From NCBI RefSeq assembly GCF_018691265.1, contig NW_024881321.1, positions 23,472,198 to 23,536,197 of the forward strand: a stretch of 64,000 nt of DNA, written 5' to 3'. Position 1 is the stretch's first letter. Every line of letters begins with the position of its first letter. The DNA is from Tyto alba (taxonomy: Eukaryota > Chordata > Aves > Strigiformes > Tytonidae). The notes below the pieces were generated by a model. The model saw only the letters and a list, made by a program, of their open reading frames with translations. It was not told where the DNA came from and ran no database searches. This document shows positions 10,580 through 24,329 of this stretch, in pieces. Position numbers and translations under genes: made by a program.

Positions 10580-13500
10580 GTGCTGTATTGCATGCTATGT
10601 TATGCTAACAGTGATATATTCATGACTGAGGCTATAACAAATCATGCCTAATGTTTCAGTCACTGTCAGCATTCTCTATAGAAACAATTCTGTAATTCAA
10701 AGGTAACTAGATATAAAGAGTTAAGGTGTACTATGAATAAATCCAGGGTCAAAAAAATACTGATCTTATCACATCTCTCACATTGCTTCCTGGAACAAAG
10801 TGACTGCAAGTCATTATTTGGATCAATATCATAAGTAAATAGCTCAGCATTTCAAGTTCTTTCTGTGAAAAGGCACTTTTTGTTAATGGCTATAAGTATT
10901 AAATTTCTTTTAGGCATCTAATTTTATTATTGGAATTATATGCTATACTTCCTTTGTATTAATCTCATGTGTGATATCAAAATCATATACTAAGTACATT
11001 AGTGCAGGTTTTTCACTTATAGATATATTTTAGTTAAGTGGTGCAGGAAAATAGAATCTCTGCATTACCTAAATGACAGCCCATACATTTAAATGTTTTA
11101 AAATAGATGTACACTGTTAAAAATAGAACTAAAATTTTGAAGATTTTAAGATTAGAAATTACTGGTATTCATAAATTTATTTATAATAATATTTTTCCAG
11201 CTCTTTTATTTTGTTTCTTCAGTTATTTTGTTTGTTTTGTTTTTTCCTGAAAGCTTATTTAGTGAAACAGTCATGTTTTTATCTGTCACTCTTTGTTGTA
11301 GGGTTTGATTATCTAGCACACTGACTCCTGCCCTTTGGGCCATGAGATGAATGCTTAAAACTTTCTTGTGCTTTAAGATAAACTGAATTCTTCTGCCCCA
11401 TCTCCACAAATCCTTATGTGTCTCAAGACCTAACATTTTGTGCAATTCTGTAAACTGTTTTAGAAAGTACTTGATAGCTGCCCCACTTGTATAAATAATG
11501 TATACCATGTTCAGACCAGTGTGCTGACCATCCTTCAACCTGTGACCAGGTTTCCAAGCAAACTACCTAGTCTGAAGTAACAGACTGGACATTCCAGTTA
11601 ATCTGTACACAGTGGGATGGGCAATTAGCATTCCAGTATAAACCAGGCTACACAGTATAGACATACTTCTATTTTGTGTATTTTGAAATACACAAACACA
11701 AGAACTGCATGTTTTACTGATACTTTTCCCCTGCAAGCTTTCAACAGTATGCTTAATGAGGTCTGATTGTAAACAGAATCTGATTTGAAACAGACAATGT
11801 GAAATACCCCCCAAATGGGAACTCAGCCTTACTGTGCTACCATTTAGATATCCTTCCTTAAAAAATAAACAAGTTCAGCCAGAACTTTTTCCTTTCCTAT
11901 CCAGGGCCCTCATGCTTGTATTCAGTCATTTTCAACCTGGAAACATAAGCTTTTTTTGTGACAACAAGCTTGCTTTACTTTTTGACTTTTTATGCACCCA
12001 CTGGAAATAATCCATGGGTTTTTGACTATATTTCAAAAATTATTTTAGCTTCTCCTAAGAAAAAATCTACTGTCATCTTAAAACCAACTAACAACAGGCT
12101 AAACTGCCAAAGTTCTGTGCCTCACTTTATGTGTGTTTCAAAATGTCAGCCTCTATTTATGTCATCAGCTACTACTGATAAACATTGACAGGTAATGTTG
12201 CCCAGCATAGGAATTTGAGCATACACACTTTCTTGCAAGGTTAGAACAGTGTCTGTCAGAGATTTTGTTTAGGCCACCTCTCCTAGACAATATTTTTAAT
12301 GTGCTTTAAGTCAGCTTAGAGTAAGAAACATTCCCAATACATATTTGTATACAACCACCCTGTTTTAAAGAGTGTTTAACAGAATTAATGCAGGCTGTCC
12401 CACAATAATTAGTCTCAATGCCATTTCATTTGTATATCAAAATATAGCCTATCAGCCCTTCTGTAACAGAAATGGAAAAAAGTATATTTCGAGAAGGACA
12501 TTTCTCAGACAAAAAGTTTTCAGAAGACTGTCTGTATTAAAATAAGAGTTGTAAAACATGGCAAACAAACAAGAACAGAGAAACACTTTCTATCTTTTAA
12601 AGATACCAGCTGCAGAAGGTGAAAAGTTGACAACTGTTCAGGTATGGGTTAATATGAGATGGCCCACAGTCAAAAATACTGCTGTAAATTCAAATATCTC
12701 ATGTAATTATGTCTATTTTGCAGCTGAGTATAACAGAGTTTTGTTTATAAAAGACAGTTGAGAACAACTTTCATGCCCTGAAGTTATTACCAAGAAAGTA
12801 TTTCAAACAAAAAACTACTATCCAAGTGACAAGTACAATTGCAGTAAAGAATGAAGAAAACTTTTTAATCAGATGGGATTTAGGTAACTGACATTTTACT
12901 AAGCAAACATCTTATTTTTTGTCACAGGAAAGGTTTTTTTATAATCTTTTTCAAGTCTTATGAAGGACAATGCCTTGAACATGTACAAGTAATCTAAAAC
13001 TAACTACAGGAGAATTTACTCATGAAAACTAATACTTATAAATAATGTAGTATTTGTACATATGCTGCAGGAATGATAAAAGCAGGGTTTTTCAAAATGC
13101 TGAGATGTCTCTTTAAACTTACTACTTAATCATTGGGTACATATTTTAATGGTACAGAAACAATACTTATTTTTTTCAGATCACTTGTATCTGGATGTCT
13201 GAAATGGTAAGACTGTCTCACGAACAATATTTGAAAAAGTTGTAAAACTATTAACTGACTATACAGAGAACTTCGTTTCTTATTTTGGGAAGGCTGTTCT
13301 GCCTTACTCTGTAACAGACACTTTAAACAAATAAAAAAACAAACTAAAAAAAATACCTAAGCTCTCTATACTACTGAATTTTTAAACAGTAGTAGGAATA
13401 ATAGAGGACTGATGTTCACTGCTACATTTCACCTAACATTCCAAGATCAAGAAAAAGGAGAACAATTACCTGGAGATAGCAAAGAATCCATTTTTAATTT

Positions 13501-16500
13501 TAAATATTTGTGAAATCACTTTTATTTCTACTAACTACAATTCCAATTACGGTAATATACATGGAAGACTTGAATAACAAAGGATCAGTTTTCCCTTTTT
13601 ATTGGATACTTATACCCTCCATCTCCCAACTTGCCAAACAATAATATTACATTGCATATTGCACAATACACTGCAAGAAATTCTGGGTTAGGAGTCTCAT
13701 CTTCAGTCTTAATATTAAAGCTATTTATTTGCATAAAATAAATAAAAATATTCACTGCAATAGAAGCAACACAAGTCGGTGCATAAGTCTTTTGTCTCTT
13801 CTCTGAGACAAACTCTTCTAGATGGGAAACTTGATTTTTCAGACTCCTGTTCAAAGGACATATTTTTTCAACGATTTTAAATATACACACGGTTGATAAA
13901 GAAATGGAACAAAATGAAACTTAATCATTAAATTATTTTTAGTCTTGTCCACCCTATCTTACATGGCAAATGCAAAACTTTTTTCCCAGGCAAGGCAAGG
14001 AAATAGAAGGGTTAATAGTTACAAATGTTTCTTCTGGATTAGTTTATAGATGTTAAGGAATAGTTAAACTAATTTATATCCAATTACTCAAAGGAAGGAA
14101 CTAACCTGACATATTTTATATTCTTTCCATATTGGACTTCCACTGGGGACTGGAACCGTGGTGGCAAAAATAATACTATGGTATATGATTAAGATAATTT
14201 AAATATCTACAGTACGAATACCTATGAATAAAAAATATCTAGAAACACATGGTATACATATCTATTTTTACCATTTTCCTCTAAAAATTATCCATAAGTA
14301 ATTATCTATCCTTCAGCTTTCATCTTCTCCACAGCTTTTTCCTGTTTGCCACACATAACTGATTATAATTAACACATATTCCTAACAACAGGGGATCACA
14401 TAGCACTGTAAAATATAATTGAAAAAGCTGTGAAGCATTTACCAGTAACTGTGAACATGTTCTTTGATCTTTTGTCAGTTATATCTTTTCCTCTACACTC
14501 AATTTTATGCCATACTTTTTTTAGGCTCTCAAAACTTTGAGGAAAATTTGTCCCTTTCAGTTTTCCTATAGTATCTATTTTGAAACATATTGTATTTAAA
14601 TAGAATATTTTGTTATGGAAATTGAATCCACTTAATTTACATATCTTTTCTGATTTTACAAAATGTATTATTTCCCTTTATTGTATAAAAGTTTACTTGT
14701 GTGTGCTCTTTACAGAAATCATAAAGAAAGGAAAAACCAAAACCAAAACAGGAAACCAAATCACACATAAAAAAACAAACCAAGCCCCACCCAAATTTAG
14801 ATATTTGGTAATGTATCAGGAATCAAAATTCATTGTTGCAAGTATTCTTTCTCAATTTGGAAATTAATAACAGTGTGGCTAATTATTAAAGATGATAACT
14901 TTGGAAACAGAGTTCATTATAACTACGAAATCAATATCAAACCTGTCCATAGGTCAACAAGCCATAAATCAATGAACAATTTTAAAACCATGTGAGTAAA
15001 TATATAATAATAAATACGTTTATGTTTACTGTTAATTGGAATGTGTAAAGAGAAAAAAAAAAAATAGCTTGGGACTCTTGGCTCCATATGAAAAGATTCA
15101 AAAAAGACTTGTATTCTATTTTACCAAGTGATCAGCTTCGACAATAATGGGAAATATTGAGGAAACGCTTTTAGGTGAAATTGCAAAGAAATGTTGTTTT
15201 TTGTGTCTAACATGCTTGCTGTGTGATTTTCAATAATAATATCTCTTTTATGCCTTCAGTGTAAAAGAACTAATTCATCCAGACCTCTACTCCTATAGTG
15301 TATAGTATAATTTCAACCATGGCAACAATTGTAATCATTAAAGGTTATGAGAGCCCTTCATATGAAATCCAGATGAAATAGCTACATTTATGATTCTAAT
15401 TTATTTCAGAGATCATATAATTTCTCCAGATGATGCCTGACAATTTGTGGATGATCAGCTAAAACCTCTAAAGAAATTTGTAATTCACTGCATTCCTTGA
15501 AAAAAAAATTGTTAAGATTTACCTCATTCCACAGTTAAATAACTACATCTGTCCTCTAGTTTGAAAATGCTTAAAAGTCAGACACAGAATCTTCCTATTC
15601 CTTAAAAGACCAGGATTTTCCTTGTATTATATCATGAATTAACAATAAATATAATATTTTTTTTTATTTCGTTCTTCAATAAACCAGTTATATTAGATCC
15701 ATTATGGATCATCTTTTCCAGGTAACTAATTGTCCTCCAGCTCCTTCTGATAAAGTCATAGGCATACATATTTAAAGATAAAATTTCACAATATGCTACA
15801 AAATTCATACATAAAGATATGACATGAATTCAACTGCATTCCAACTGCTAAGCAGTCTTTCTCCATTTAATAGCATTTAAGCATTTGGATCCAAGACTAC
15901 AAAAATAAATGTCTCTCTTCAGTTACACAGCTAGCTATGGTGGTATTCTTCTGTAATCACAGCATATTTAATAAAGTACTCAGCTGTTCATTAAGAGCAT
16001 ATAAAAAAGCTTTCACACCATTTCAGTTCCTCCCATAAGAATTCTATATTATCCAGAAAGCACAAAGAGAAACCTATTAGATGACCAGTACTTTAAAAGT
16101 CAGGATACTACATTACCTTTTACATTTAATCATAAAATAAAAGAAATCAAAACATATAAAAAGCAATTATCTTTGAAACAAAGGTGCATTACTCTAATAC
16201 ATGAATATACTACATAATTAAAAGAAAATATTTAAATAATAGAATAGGGAAATGACATCTATCACACCTAGAAATTACTTGCCAGATTAATTATAAAAGT
16301 ACTAACATTTGTATACTTCAAGATTCATACTTTTGCTACAATTCATGAACTCAGTCTTTCTCTTAATTCTGTTTGCAGTCCATAAAGTGAATATGTGCAG
16401 ACACTTTTGAAAAAAAAAAAAAAAAACAAACAAAACAAAACAAAATAAAACAGAATCTTTAAAGATTTCAACATGTTTAACCTTTCTTTCATTTACCTTT

Positions 16501-18244
16501 CCCATGTTTGTAACAGTGACTATATTTCTATATTTATTTGTTTTGGATTTTTTTTTTTTTTTGACAAAAAGAGAAATTAATGACAAGTACTAAGAATTCA
16601 CAGCAATTAATGTATGCAATACAATTTAGAAAGGAAAAATTCCTAAAAAACTCAAACTGATAGATTTTAATTAACAGTGCAAGTCCTAATTCTTCCAGTC
16701 CATTGACAAATTGTGCTTTAATATTTTGAATTTATTTGGTGGTGCTGAAGAAGCACTCCATGAATAGGTTTAAATGATGTATTTAATACCAGTATGTTCT
16801 CATACAGGTGTTTACAAAAGATTTAAAAAATTTTCTCATAAGGCAGTCATCAACCACCATAAAATTCAGTATGTATCTTTCCGTAGATGTTTAATGAGAC
16901 ATATGCCATCCTGTCTGTACGAGAATCCTGTAGTTCTGCAGCATGAACTAAGAATGATTGTAATGTTCCACACTTAATTAAGCAAGCTGTAGGATCTTAC
17001 AGTATAGTATGGATGTTTCACACAATTTCAGCACAAATGGTACTTTTGCTAAGAATGACTGTACTGCTTTCTTCAGCATCATGTTTTAAGGTATTACCAA
17101 ATTAGTCGAATAATTCTCTAAAGAACAATTTCTTGTGATAAAATATATACTTAATTTGAAGTGGACATCCTTGGGAATCAATAATCTCATTTTCTAAAGG
17201 TTGTAACAGAAAAGAGTATCAGGAACTGTGGAAACAATATGGGAAGTCTAGCTATTTCACTTTAAGGGAACACTTTAATTATTTATTGACTGTCTTGATT
17301 TCTTAAATGTACAGTTTCAAAGGATAATCATTTCACATTTATAAGGAACTGTTTCCACTAGTACTTTATCTGCTTTCTTTTCATTGCTTAGGATTCCACG
17401 ACAGCAGCAGGGAATAAAATGTTTACCCCTTTTATTGTCAGTAGTGTACTCAGTCTGGTGCTTTGATTTTAAGGTCTGCTAAATATTTTATACAGACTTA
17501 TTTAACAGTAATTTTGATACTAACACATTACTTATTTATTTCACGGGTGTATTACAGTTGTAGGGTCTAGGACTAAGGAAACCAGCTAACTGTATTTTAG
17601 TATTTATGTTGGTAGGACTCCCACTTAAAGATATGAACATTATCTTTTAGTTAGACTCATCCGAAGCCCTGGTTCTTGAAAAAAAAAAAAAAGACTGTCA
17701 ATTTGAATTGTATGTGGAATAGAATGTCTATACCAAATGGACAGCGGTGCTAAAAAAACAAAAGTACTGTAATGAATTACCATCAAAGCTAATAAGGCCA
17801 TGCAGATTACATAAAAATATATTTGAACAGATCTCAATAAACTACACTGATCATTGCTGTTTGACACCTATGGATTAGGGAAAAATCTGACCCTACAGCC
17901 ATACAACCATAACTTTGATTAGTTGATAGAAGGTAAAACCACAGAAATTAACATTATTACTCCAGACTTAACACAAATTTATGTGGAAGCAGGATTTATG
18001 ATTCAAAAATTAAGTGTATGTCTGACTTATTAAATAAAAATTCATGTAGAAAATTAAGTGATTTTTTGAATCAAAGATTTTTTATAATCAGTGTCTTTGA
18101 AAAATAAAGATGACACTTCCTCTAGCCTGGAAAATTCTAGTGAAGTTCTGATAAAATAAATATTATATCAACTAATGACAACTTTAAAGAAGATAAAACA
18201 GAATTAGAAACCTTAGGCTAATAAAATACGACAAGGTATAATAT
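10580..18244. other. Long AT-rich stretch, no gene or clear repeat
   Basis: About 7.7 kb of AT-rich DNA without a recognised transposon. Frames above 80 codons (minus 11206-11538, 11563-11814 and 13585-13890) lack recognisable motifs. The last two contain no obvious splice-bounded structure and I regard all as chance. Low-complexity A/CAAA run at 16410-16451 and poly-T at about 16550-16562. Confidence 0.5.
16410..16451. repeat. Poly-A followed by CAAAA units
   Basis: Seventeen A then repeated CAAA/CAAAA words. Simple sequence; no gene-like insertion ends here. Confidence 0.85.
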
Positions 18245-18757
18245 TGTAACCACAGTTCCTGCATGAGGAAATTGACGGCGCATACTCCAATATTAAGACT
18301 GAAGACCCCTTATTAATCAGAAAGCTGCGTTTTTATCCCCCTAAAAAGCTGTCCACACCCCCAGCATAAATGCTTATTGGTTAACATTTGGTCATTGGTC
18401 CAATGTCCAAACTGGTCATTACCCTCTGTCCATAATATACCAGACAACTCATTGGCTACACGTTAGTTACTGCTATCCTAAGCCTATTGGCTAATTAAAT
18501 CTTACAAGCACAAGCACAACATCTTATACACTTTTAGCTCCAGGCAGAAAACTTTCCACTGTTTAAGAAATGGCCAGATGTTTTCCATTAACCGTAGCCT
18601 TGCATGTTTTTTTCAGACAAAGCTCAGCATCCTTATCTTGTTTTTCTACATTCTTGTTTGCTCCTCCCAAGGCTTCTGGCCAACCAAGGTCAAGATGTCC
18701 TCATCATTCACTAGCTGTACAGCTCTCTCAGTTCTTCTTCCCAGCTGTCCTGCTACA
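18245..18757 (-). mobile_element. ERV solo LTR, minus strand, with four CCAAT boxes
   Basis: On the minus strand the element opens TGTAGCAGGACAGCTGGG (right end 18757) and closes GAACTGTGGTTACA (left end 18245), giving TG...CA ends. Minus-strand promoter features in order: four CCAAT motifs (plus-strand ATTGG at 18486, 18451, 18394 and 18376), a TATA-like GGGATAAAAACGCAG (about 18332-18346), then ATTAATAAGG as a likely poly(A) region. This layout fits a retroviral U3-R-U5. The right edge could instead be near 18772 (TGTGTTGC on the minus strand). No target duplication was found, so the exact limits are uncertain. The ORFs at 18570-18797 lie inside it and are not genes. Confidence 0.72.
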
Positions 18758-19066
18758 CCTGCAACACATTAAAAGAGAAAGAAATCAAGCAAGATAGTCT
18801 AATAAATATAATATGCTTTCTCTTCTGTTTCTTCTCAGTGCACAAGTTTTATCTCTTGTGAATATTTAAAGAGGAAAGCAGTAAAAGTATCCCAGTTGCC
18901 AGTGTTCATAGTTATGTATTCTAAACACTATTATTCAAAACATAGAACTCTTGAAGGCATAATATGAAACTATGCTGCTTATAGGATTTTAAGATGACAA
19001 AATAAAATAAAGGGAGTTAGTAACAAGGAATCCATCAATAACTTGATCAGGGTTGGACTGTTGGGT

Positions 19067-19098
<32 letters not shown>

Positions 19099-20688
19099 AA
19101 GTAATAAATATATAAGGATAACTGCATTATGCTTACTTGCAAATCCTACTTGGAATTCTTACCAAACTTTGTTGAAACTTCCAGTAAAAATTATTGGAAT
19201 AGTACTTAACTGTCCCTCTCTATATATTCTATGTCTTTTTCTCTTTTTGTTTGATAAATTATCTATCTGTTTTTCTTGGGCTTGTTTTCAACTTATTCCT
19301 AGGGAGAACTGTTTTTCTAAGTTTAGCCACTTTGCTTTTCAAATGTTTTTCTTCAAAATACATGTTGATCTACAAATAAAAAAAAACACATCTTGATATA
19401 CTACTGTTTAACTGCTTTAGTTTTAAAATTTAAGGTTCAGATTCTGAAAACTATATAGGCTAATATGTTAACAAATGATTCAGTACTTTGCTGAATATGA
19501 TCTTAAAAACCTGTGACTTATTTTCATACAGTTTATAATACTATATTTTGATCTAGAATGTCTGTTAAAATTACCTATTTCTTAACAAGAAAGGACAAAA
19601 TAACAAAAATTATGGCACATATAACATTAAGATTCCCTTTCATGTTTCATGTATGCTGTTGATTTTGTCCTTTAAAAATTAGACTTCTAAAAAAATAGTT
19701 CTTTCTTAAGGTCTTATCCTAGGATAGTAGTTACCCAAGATCCTGATAACCTCTTGTGTGCTTATGTAACACAAGACAGAGTGAGCCTTTATTGAAAAAG
19801 AACTGCATTGAGGTAATTCTTTCATGCACTGAAGTGTTAGAAGATGCCAGAATTTAGAACACACACAAAATATAATTGCTCTCCCTTCATATATGCCGTA
19901 TAGTTCAATTTTTAATCACATTAACTATCTATTCTTATACTCCTCCCAACAAGAAAATATGTTTCTATTCATATGCAAGCTGGATTATGGCTGTTTAATG
20001 AGAAGCTATCATACTTTCTTTTCACTACTCTATAGTTGGCCTCAGGTATTATTATTTGCTCTACACTAGTAAAAATCTTGCTTAAAGACAGGACTAATAA
20101 TTTTCTTATCGATCTTTATGGCACTCACTTTAGCATCTGAGTGCTTCATATACATTAATAGACCTCCTTTCACAAGTCTCTGAGAAAAACTGATACTATT
20201 ATCCCATTCTGTTGTCTCTGGGCTTCAGTTCCCATCTACATTCCTCAAATATATAGGTACATCAGATATATAAGAACATAATTTCTATTGATTTCCGTGG
20301 AAATTAGATATTTGAATACTCAAGGTCAAATCTTATTTAGCATTGTCATTAGAATCGATAATGAATTATGAGAAAACTTGCTTGAATAAAAAAAAAAAAA
20401 AAAAAAGAATATATAAAAATCCATATAATATGTTGTGTAATATAAATAAAACAAAATAAGGAAAGTATTTTAAAAAGCTTATTCCTATCTAGTTTTACCA
20501 GAGTACTTTCATTTGGCTTAATTTTACATTATCCCTGAAGTTTCAGTGCTTTGTTACATTACAGAAAGCAAAAATACCTCTTGCCAGTGTTTTATATATT
20601 GCATGTGTAGTGTGTGTGTGTGTTTACTGCTTAAATATATATGCAAACACACCCCTAGATATCTGAAATGGAAAGATATCTCCATAGG
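18758..20688. other. Intergenic, no gene seen
   Basis: AT-rich DNA with a 27-base poly-T (19072-19098), a 19-base poly-A (20388-20406) and a short TG run (about 20609-20622). The 117-codon frame at 19043-19396 begins in the poly-T and has a Phe-rich start; rejected. Confidence 0.5.
19072..19098 (+). repeat. Poly-T tract (27)
   Basis: Uninterrupted T run followed by AAGTAATAAATA. Simple sequence. Confidence 0.95.
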
Positions 20689-21291
20689 TGTCGTGCTTTG
20701 AGCCTGGTCAGCAACCAAACACCATGCAGCTACTCACTCCTCCCTTCTCTTCCAGTGATGAAAAGGGACAAATGAGCCAGGCTTGGGATTTGAGATAGGA
20801 CTGGGAAGGGTAAGTCACCCATTATGGTCACGAGCAAAAGGCAGACTCGTTAGGGGAAGGAAAAAAAAATAACATAGATTTATTACAGACACTAACAACA
20901 CTTAACAGAGTAGGAGAGTGAGAAGCATTGCCACATCTTGATAACACCTTTCCCCCATCCATCCCTTCTTCCCGGGCTTCCAGCGTCACAGGGGCAGGGA
21001 ATGGGGGGGGGGTGCCGTCAGTGCTGCCGCTACTTCCATTTTTGGTGGGGAGAGCTTCTGGAACTTCTCCTTCTGCTCCATTGTGGTCCTCCTCTCACAG
21101 GAGACAGTCCTCCACAAAATTTCTCTCTGACGTGATTCCTTCCCATGGGCTGCAACGTTTCCTTACACTCCTCCAGCGTGGGTCAACAACTTTCTCTGAC
21201 TGGAGTCCCTCTCACAGGCTGCAGCCCTTCCGGAGCTGCTCTGGCATGGGACACCCCCGCATGCTGCAATCCTCCCAGCACTGAACTACAG
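20689..21291 (-). mobile_element. ERVL-type LTR (type A), minus strand, 5' truncated
   Basis: Reverse complement of the LTR at 2271-3753, without the nested element. From the left end TGTCGTGCTTTGAGCC (20689) it covers the 3' end and CACGAGCAAAAGGCAGACTC, then the reverse polyadenylation signal TTTATT (20879-20884). It continues through the GC-rich repeat block up to CCTCCCAGCACTGAAC near 21288. About 450 bp of the LTR 5' portion is missing; at 21292 the sequence switches to CR1. Its intact version of the site where the 3313-3719 LTR sits confirms that element is an insertion. ORFs at 20928-21284 (both readings) are chance frames in the repeat. Confidence 0.87.
20879..20884 (-). terminator. 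Polyadenylation signal of minus-strand type A LTR
   Basis: TTTATT on the plus strand is AATAAA on the element's own strand, matching 3147-3152 in the sister copy. Confidence 0.6.
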
Positions 21292-21388
21292 TTAGTCTTT
21301 CTCCCTGGTCTCTGGGACCTGAGATTCCTGAAGGTTGGTCTTATTAGTAAAGACTGAGGCAAAGAAAGCATTCATCTTATAGTTAGGC
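21292..21388 (-). mobile_element. CR1 LINE linker fragment fused to the LTR
   Basis: Minus-strand translation gives the conserved CR1 ORF2 linker between endonuclease and reverse transcriptase: AFFASVFTNKTNLQESQ followed by VPETRGK. Only about 95 bp is present. It abuts the truncated type A LTR directly, so an LTR insertion into a CR1 followed by deletion, or a deletion that joined two neighbouring repeats, is likely. Confidence 0.82.
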
Positions 21389-23874
21389 TTAGTATTGTTA
21401 TTTACATATACAGTAGTTTGTAAAATTGAGATCCAGTCTAAATTGGATTTCTTGGTATTAGCATAACAAAAAACCCCATGAAGTTAACTCTGTGTTGTTC
21501 TACATCTCTTAATAAAGCACAATATCTATCCACAAAAATGAAAAAAATAAAATATATCTAGATATATTGGTTATATCTACCTTTAGGTATAAACAGTACA
21601 GTTATATGTAGTACTTCTCAGGTCGCCTCCTGAAGCCCCCTTTATATTCAATGAAGGAAAAAAAAAAAAAAGATTTTTTTAACGCAGCCCATCTACAAAA
21701 TGCAAATGTGTAGTTTAGAATGCATTCTACTTTGGGTGATTACTCAAAATCATAACAATCAAATTGTATATAAACTATAAGCATAGCCATGAACAGTACT
21801 GTATTACGCTGCATAATATTGAAAACCTTACACTTCAGGATTCTTAAGTTTTTCTCAAAGCCTTTCTTTTAACTGTACACAAAAGAAATCAATTACTATG
21901 AATTAAACAATGCATTATAGTTCTTTAAAAGCTTCCAAACATTTATAAAATTCTAAAATCTTCAACTTCTTTACAGAAATCTATCAAGCAAACTACTAGA
22001 AGTGTACTTAAATTTTGCAGAAAACAAATTGTCTTCTGGAAGTTATATCCTTTAAATCCTCTCAAAAGCAGTCAGAATTGTCATGGTGTTCAGGAACTGT
22101 TATTTTATTCCTTAATTTCTTTTTAATGTTAAAAGTGAATAAATTACTAATATCCCTCTTTAAAGACATTTTGAATCACTTCAGTTAAAAAATAAATTAA
22201 TCTAAGGAATCTACTTATCAACTTTTCAGAATTTAACATCTATACAATTAACAAAGACCTATCTTTTGTTTGGTGCATAAAACTGTCATCATTCTTACAA
22301 TGTGATGGAAGACAGCCCAGACTAAATGTGAAATGTGCCATTTATTAGTCATGAATTCATACACTGGAGCATCAGAGAGATTAAAATATTGAGTACTTAT
22401 ATTTGTAACACTGATGATATCTGTGGAAAGGGAACATATTCAACATTTTTTACTAGTTTACTTTAAAAAAATGTGCCAAATAATTGAGGTACTCAATTTA
22501 GAAAATTCTGGAAGCTTTTTTCCCTGAAGAGAGAAAAAGGAAACTAAAATTATTTTTATAAATCATGTATCACCATATGATTGCCCTGTGGATTGGTTAA
22601 TGTCATTCAAAATTTGATATACTAAAACAATATGAGTAAAGTAAAAATTATGGCATTAATTTACATTAAAAATGAATTATGTCAATCTTGGCAAGGCAAA
22701 GTAAGAAACAAAAATAAAAGCTTGAAGGCAGCTGGGTTTTCTAATAAAAAATATTTACAGGGATTCCCTTCTCCACTATAAATTCAGCAGATTACTTAGA
22801 GTTATAGCACTGATGTGAGCCTTTTTGCTCCTGTATTTTAGATAATAACTAGAGTCTCAAAAAAACAAGTCAGAGAACTTAAATTAAAAATATTACTCAG
22901 GTCACCTAATAACACTTTACACTGATATTGTACTATCCTGAATGGTCTATTGCCCTTACTCAAGGTGAATGTATTTTCACTAGCATTTCAGAAATAATAA
23001 AAGCAGCTTCCTCCTGAAATTCCAAAGTGATGCAAGGAAAACATCTTAAAAAGAACTGAAGGCAAGGGGAAAAAAAAAAAAAAAAAAAAAAAAAGTCTCA
23101 CCATTAACATAACTAATATTATGAGAATACTGGACACGGCTACTTGAAGTGAAACTTCCCTGGAGTTTTGTGAAGAAGGAACTAGGAATAGATTCCATGG
23201 AAGAAAACAATTCATGATCCTATGCTTTGTGTCAGCAAAGTATTTCCTAACTTCTTGATGGAAGTGATAGTCTATGCTGAAATGATAAACAAACTCTTTA
23301 AAATTACATGAAACATTCTCTTGTACCAAGGTTAAATTTAATCACTTTGTGTAAAACTACTATGAATTATTAATATTAAAAAATAAAACATGTAAAATAA
23401 GATAATATTCTGCACCTTAGGCATTCAGGAAAAAAAAATAATCTCATAGAATTGTTATTTTTGAAAATTAAATGCTTATATTCCATTAAAATCAAGACTG
23501 ATAACTTTAAAGTGGTGAAAAAGCAATAGAAGGCAAATGGAATACTAATTAATATCTCATTAAAGGAAAATTAATAGAAATTTAAAATAAACAGTAAATT
23601 TAGGAGCTTTGCTTACTAAGTAGTAGACATTTGAAATAATTAACAATGGGAGAAACATGTGCACCTTGTTTAAACAAAAAGTAACTATTCTTATTTTCCA
23701 GTTAATACACAATATATCTCCTATTTATTTTGCTAATGATACAGGATTCATTCTACCACTTGAATCAGCCTTTATTTATTTTTATTTTATACTTTTGATT
23801 CCTGGTACAAAATGAGCAAATGTATGACATATGTCTATGTTCACAATTCCTGCTCTGTGTTCACAAACCCTGCT
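21389..23874. other. Intergenic, no gene seen
   Basis: AT-rich unique DNA with a 25-base poly-A (23070-23094). The 113-codon minus-strand frame at 22988-23329 crosses that tract (Phe run) and is rejected. Confidence 0.5.
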
Positions 23875-23878
23875 CCTC

Positions 23879-24178
23879 ACATGGGACTTCAACCACCCCG
23901 ACATTTGTTGGAGGGAAAACACAGCAGGACATAAGCAATCCAGGAGGTTTCTGGAATGCGTTGATGACAACTTCATTCTCCAAGTGATAGAGGAGCCAAC
24001 AAGGAGTGGTGTCATGCTGGACCTTGTTCTCACCAACAAGGAGGGGCTGTTGGGGAATGTGAAGCTTAAGGGAATCCTTGGCTGCAGTGACCATGAAATA
24101 GTGGAGTTCAGGATACTCAGGGCAGTGAGAAGGGTGAACAACAAGCTTGCTATCCTGGCCTTGAGGAGAGCAGACTGA
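23879..24178 (+). pseudogene. CR1 ORF2 endonuclease remnant (C-terminal half)
   Basis: Apurinic/apyrimidinic-type endonuclease that nicks target DNA to prime reverse transcription. Visible: DFNHPDICW at the start (the catalytic D-N block), RRFLECVDDNF, LDLVLTNKEGL, and GCSDHEIVEFRI with the catalytic S-D-H. The N-terminal half of the domain is absent and the frame ends at a stop (RRAD then TGA at 24176-24178). The open frame starts at 23831, but the first 16 codons show no CR1 similarity, so the CR1 part begins near 23875. Confidence 0.88.
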
Positions 24179-24329
24179 GGTCTGGGGTACCCAATATGAC
24201 TTTTTTTGCCTGAGTCTTGACCAGCAAGTGCTCCAGCCACACCACTCAAGTCGCAGAAGGTAAAGGCAGGGACTGGAAGAATGAAGAATTGTGCAATATA
24301 AGATAAGAACAAGTTCAAGAAAGTCTAAG

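Noticed and set aside
11206..11814. 110- and 83-codon minus-strand frames
   Set aside because: No recognisable domains; separated by a stop and a frame change; composition fits chance ORFs in AT-rich DNA.
13585..13890. 101-codon minus-strand frame
   Set aside because: Considered as a possible endogenous viral or gene fragment, but no motif was recognised and no splice or promoter context supports it.
18231..18814. TATAATAT on both sides (18237-18244 and 18807-18814) as a target duplication of the 18.2-kb LTR
   Set aside because: The right copy would give the LTR a 5' end reading TTTATTAG instead of TG; AT-rich 8-mers recur by chance here.
20928..21371. 118-codon and related frames
   Set aside because: Chance frames in the minus-strand type A LTR and across the LTR-CR1 junction.
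23070..23094. Poly-A/T tracts (also 19072, 43658, 50312, 52587) as retrotransposed cDNA tails
   Set aside because: Adjacent sequence shows no gene similarity; simple slippage tracts are the more economical reading.
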